From positions 9,753,162 through 9,817,161 of the forward strand of contig NW_004454173.1 of NCBI RefSeq assembly GCF_000283155.1: 64,000 bases of DNA. Reading direction: 5' to 3'. Both the position numbers and the translations under genes were made by a program. The notes beneath the pieces are model-generated. The model was given only the letters and a program-made list of their open reading frames with translations. It did no database searches and was not told the origin of the DNA. The stretch comes from Ceratotherium simum simum (Eukaryota > Chordata > Mammalia > Perissodactyla > Rhinocerotidae). Within the stretch, counting starts at the first letter, position 1; every line of letters starts with the position of its first letter. Positions 61,213 through 64,000 of the stretch are shown here, one piece after another.

Positions 61213-61868
61213 CAGTAGTCCACCCTTATCTGTAGTTTCAGTTACCCATGGTCAACCTCAGTCCCAAAACATTACATGGAAAATTCCAGAAATAAAGAAT
61301 TCATAAGTTTTAAGTTGCACACTGTTCTGAGTAGCTTGATGAAATCTAGTGCCATCCCACTCTATCTTGCCCAGGATGTGAATCACCCCTTTGTCCAGCA
61401 TATCCATGCTCTATATGTCACCCACCCACTTAGCAGCTGTCTCAGTTATCAGATCGACTGTCACAGTATCACAGTGTTTGTGTTCAGGTAACTTTTATTT
61501 TACTTAACAGCGGCCCCAAAGTGCAAGAGTAATGATGCTGGCAATTTGGATATGCCAAAGAGGAGCCTTAAAGTGCTCCCTTTAAGTAAAACAGTGAAAA
61601 TTTTCAACTTAAGGAAAGAAAAAAATCATAGGCTGAGGTTGCTAAGATCTACAGTAACTTTTCTTACAGTATGCTGTCATAATTTTTCTATTGTATTATT
61701 AGTTATTGTTGTTAATCTCTTACTCTACCTAATTTATAAATTAAACTTCACCATGGTTTGTATATATAGGAAAAAGCACAGTGTATATAGGGTTTGGTAC
61801 TACCTGTGGTCTCAGGCGTCCACTGGGGATCTTGGAACGTATTCCCCATGAATAAGAGGGGACTACTA
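61213..61868 (+). mobile_element. Tigger-family (pogo/Tc1-mariner) DNA transposon, internally deleted
   Basis: Terminal inverted repeats CAGTAGTCCACCCTTATC (left) and GATAAG-like AATAAGAGGGGACTACTA (right) are flanked by the TA target duplication expected for this superfamily (61211-61212, 61869-61870). The interior keeps the 5'UTR and first codons of a transposase and then jumps to the 3' end, so it is a 656-bp non-autonomous deletion derivative. It sits inside the L1M. Confidence 0.9.
61510..61620 (+). pseudogene. Tigger transposase N-terminal remnant
   Basis: About 35 codons resemble the start of a Tigger (CENP-B-like/jerky-type) transposase: DMPKRSLKVLPLSKTVKIF, which precedes the DNA-binding helix-turn-helix in the family. 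The expected start codon is mutated (GCG where the family has ATG, near 61509-61511), and the reading frame degenerates after about 61620. Catalytic domain absent. Confidence 0.7.
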
Positions 61869-62257
61869 TAAAAAGACCTTTCTTTAACATGAAAAAGGGT
61901 ATTTTTTAAAACCCTATAGCAAACATCATTGATGGTAAAAACAGAAAAGTATTTCTTTTGAAATCAGGAACAAGGTAAGAATGTTAAGTTCTATCACTTT
62001 CTGTTTATCATCGTACTAGGGATGCTAGCCGATTCCAGTAAGACAAAAAAATGAACTCAAATGTTAGGATTTAAAGAAAAATATGATGTATTTCACCACA
62101 TATAAAACATAAAAGAATCTACAGATAAATTTTTAGAAATGATAGGAGTTTATCATTATGATTGTCTGTAAGTTTTACAAAGAAACATTAATGGCTTTCC
62201 TATTCAATACCTATCAATAGTTAGAAAAACACAATTTTAAACTATACTGTTATAATT

Positions 62258-62400
62258 CATTAATTCAACACATATTTATTAAGTGGCTATGTGTCATGCA
62301 CTAGTCCATGTGCTGGGGCTACATAAGTTAAAAATAAAGAAATAAAAGACAAAAATTTCTGCCCTTGTGAAGCTCATAAAAAATAAATATATTACATATT
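62258..62400 (-). mobile_element. LINE L2 tail, minus strand
   Basis: CAACACATATTTATTAAGTG, CATGCACTAGTCCATGTGCT and GCCCTTGTGAAGCTCATAA form the reversed L2 3' end, embedded between L1M parts. Confidence 0.6.
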
Positions 62401-62468
62401 ATAAGGTATATTATAAACTTATATATGATGTATAATATCATATATTTATGTTTTTTGGAAATAAACTT

Positions 62469-62684
62469 CTATATTTTTTTGCGGGAAAAATTCACCCTGA
62501 GCTAACATCTGTCATTGTTTTTTTTTTTCCTCCCTAAAGCCCCAGTACATAGTTGTATATTCTCGCCGTAGGTCCTTCTAGTTCTTCTATGTGAGCCACC
62601 ACCACAGCATGGCCACTGACAGATGAGTGGTGAGGTTCCACGTCTGGGAACCGAACTTTAATCACTAGGCCATCAGGGCTGGCT
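62469..62684 (-). mobile_element. ERE-type SINE, minus strand, with target-site duplication
   Basis: CACCCTGAGCTAACATCTGT, AGCCCCAGTACATAGTTGTA, GGTCCTTCTAGTTCTTCTAT and ATCACTAGGCCATCAGGGCT. Duplication GGAAATAAACTT at 62457-62468 and 62685-62696. Confidence 0.88.
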
Positions 62685-63016
62685 GGAAATAAACTTAACA
62701 ATAGACATGTAAGCCCTTATGGAGAAAATTATAAACACATGTAAAGACATATCATGCTCAGTATTATGAGATGTCAATTCTCCACCAACCGATCTACGGT
62801 TTCAATGTAAAATGGATCAACAGTTTGTAGGTATTCCTGTGTGTGTGTGTGTATAAAAATTTACTTGCTGATTCTAAAACTTACATGGAAGAGTAAAATA
62901 CCAAGAAGGCTCATAACACTCTGAAACAAGCAGCACCAAACTGGGAGATTTACTTTACTTTATATTAATATCAGTCATAAACCTCTAGTCCTAAGCGGTA
63001 ACAAGTAAGTATTGTA

Positions 63017-63250
63017 ACGAGGCAGCATAGCGTCCAGAGCCAGACTGTCTGTGCTTGAACCCTGAGTCTACCACTTTCTGGATGTGTGACCTTGCATAAG
63101 TCATCTTAACCCTTTGTGCCTCAGTTGCCACACCTATAAAATGAGGATAATAAGAGTATCTACCATGTAAAGATTAAATGAGTTAACCTTTATAAAGCTA
63201 TTAGAACAGTGTCTGGCACACAGTAAGCACAATATACATGTTTGATAAAT
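63017..63250 (+). mobile_element. MIR element, plus strand, nearly full length
   Basis: AGAGCCAGACTGTCTGTGCT, TGTGTGACCTTGCATAAGTC, AATGAGGATAATAAGAGTAT, TTAAATGAGTTAACC and ACAGTGTCTGGCACACAGTA: the complete MIR order, among the best preserved in the window. Confidence 0.88.
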
Positions 63251-64000
63251 AGATAATGTGGTATAGACATATGGAAAAACATATAACTCCATCAACTCCA
63301 TGCACTTATGAAAGCCTGATGTATGACACAGGTAACACTGCAGATCAGTGGAGAAAAATGAATAATTTAATAAATGGAAATAATTGACTATTCAGACGTG
63401 GGAAAATGAAAATAAATCCCTACCTCATGTTGTAATAAAAAATAAATTTCAGATCTGTCTAGGATTTAAATGAAAGTGGAAATTTTTTAAAGCATTCAGA
63501 AGAAAATACAGGAGAATATTTCTATGACCTTAAACAAGACGGCAAAAGCACAAACTGTGAAAGATTGATTTGACCACATTAAATGAAGATCTATTCATAA
63601 TAAGATACCATAAGATAATGAAAGGATGTGCGACACACTGGGAGAAGATATTTGCAACGTATATAACCAACAAAGGATATATCCAGAATACAGAAAGAAC
63701 CCTTATGAATCAATTAAAAAGACAAACAACCCAAGGAAAATGAACAGAAGACTTGCAAAGGTCCAATATAGAATAGGAAACATATGAAACGGTTCTCAGC
63801 TTTTTAAAATTCTTATTGGCAATCAGGGAAATGTAATCTGAAAACACAATTACCACATTTTCCATCCATCTGGTGGTGATGTGGATGGAGACCTCACAAA
63901 CACTGCTGGTAGAACATTATGGGGTAAAATTTCACATCATCTTGTAAAGTTGACCAAGTGCACAGCTATGACATGGCAATTCTACTCTTAAGTATATATA

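Larger units (their letters stand above)
58440..64000 (+). mobile_element. Long decayed L1M ORF2, plus strand, interrupted several times, running off the window
   Basis: L1 ORF2 landmarks appear in the expected order: ACTCAATCCAAAAGAAAACA (58550), ACCTATGGGTCAAAGAAGAT (59178), AACCAAAAGTTGGTTCTTTG (60316), CTTATGAATACAGACGC (60941), AAACATCATTGATGGT (61920), ATGTCAATTCTCCACC (62772), GAAGATATTTGCAACGT (63643) and CACTGCTGGTAGAACATTAT (63901). It is interrupted by an unclassified insert with a SINE (about 59226-60000), a Tigger element, an L2 tail, another SINE and a MIR. Many stops; no coding capacity. A 22-bp-period repeat (ATTGCTAGAGATAT) lies at 58624-58697. Confidence 0.75.

Overview
This window is mammalian nuclear DNA, almost entirely intronic. 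The lineage is most likely a perissodactyl, probably a horse-type equid. The evidence is a set of young tRNA-derived SINEs of the equine repetitive element (ERE) type, several with intact 12-16 bp target-site duplications. They have the typical layout of a tRNA-like head with A and B boxes, a tRNA-unrelated body, and an A-rich or GATGTTAGCTCAGG tail. They sit on a background of pan-mammalian repeats (L2, MIR, L1M, MLT1, Tigger, hAT-Charlie). I saw no Alu, B1/B2, BovB or carnivore SINE.

Only one host coding segment can be supported: a 200-nt internal exon on the minus strand at 19469-19668. It encodes the end of S6 and the start of the C-linker of an EAG-family voltage-gated potassium channel. 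Residues at paralogue-specific positions (LNNVRD and MSKGID rather than the LNSVRD and MSRGID of KCNH1) point to KCNH5. The exon has a good acceptor (pyrimidine-rich, ending in AG) and a good donor (AAG|GTATGG). Everything else appears to be flanking intron of this minus-strand gene: intron 5' of the exon at higher coordinates, intron 3' of it at lower coordinates. No neighbouring KCNH5 exon was recognised.

Layout. 1-2350: minus-strand L1s, with the 5' end of a younger L1 abutting an older L1M. 2750-9560: ancient L2/MIR/L1M fragments, a hAT-Charlie element, one ERE and one longer SINE. 11336-13225: two 5'-truncated L1 3' ends in opposite orientation, forming a large inverted repeat. 13.2-21.7 kb: mostly unique sequence, with the exon, a GATA microsatellite and an old L1M carrying an ERE. 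22.2-31.7 kb: L2, MIR and MaLR LTR fragments, and a pair of unclassified 200-bp repeats. 32.4-34.4 kb: a TTTTA pentanucleotide repeat followed by three EREs. 36.5-42.1 kb: L2 and MIR. 42.6-46.1 kb: an L1M with an ERE, then a MaLR LTR. 46.3-58 kb: mostly unique, including several stretches that resemble conserved regulatory DNA (inference only). 58.4-64 kb: a long decayed plus-strand L1M interrupted by two SINEs, a Tigger element, an L2 fragment and a MIR.

I found no CRISPR array, RNA gene or operon, and no evidence for a previously undescribed gene system. The points most worth a second look are the paired 200-bp repeats (24183 and 25412), the inverted L1 pair, the TTTTA tract, a triplet repeat starting seven bases into the intron, a perfect palindromic POU-factor site, and the candidate regulatory blocks around 48.4, 50.6 and 51.6 kb.
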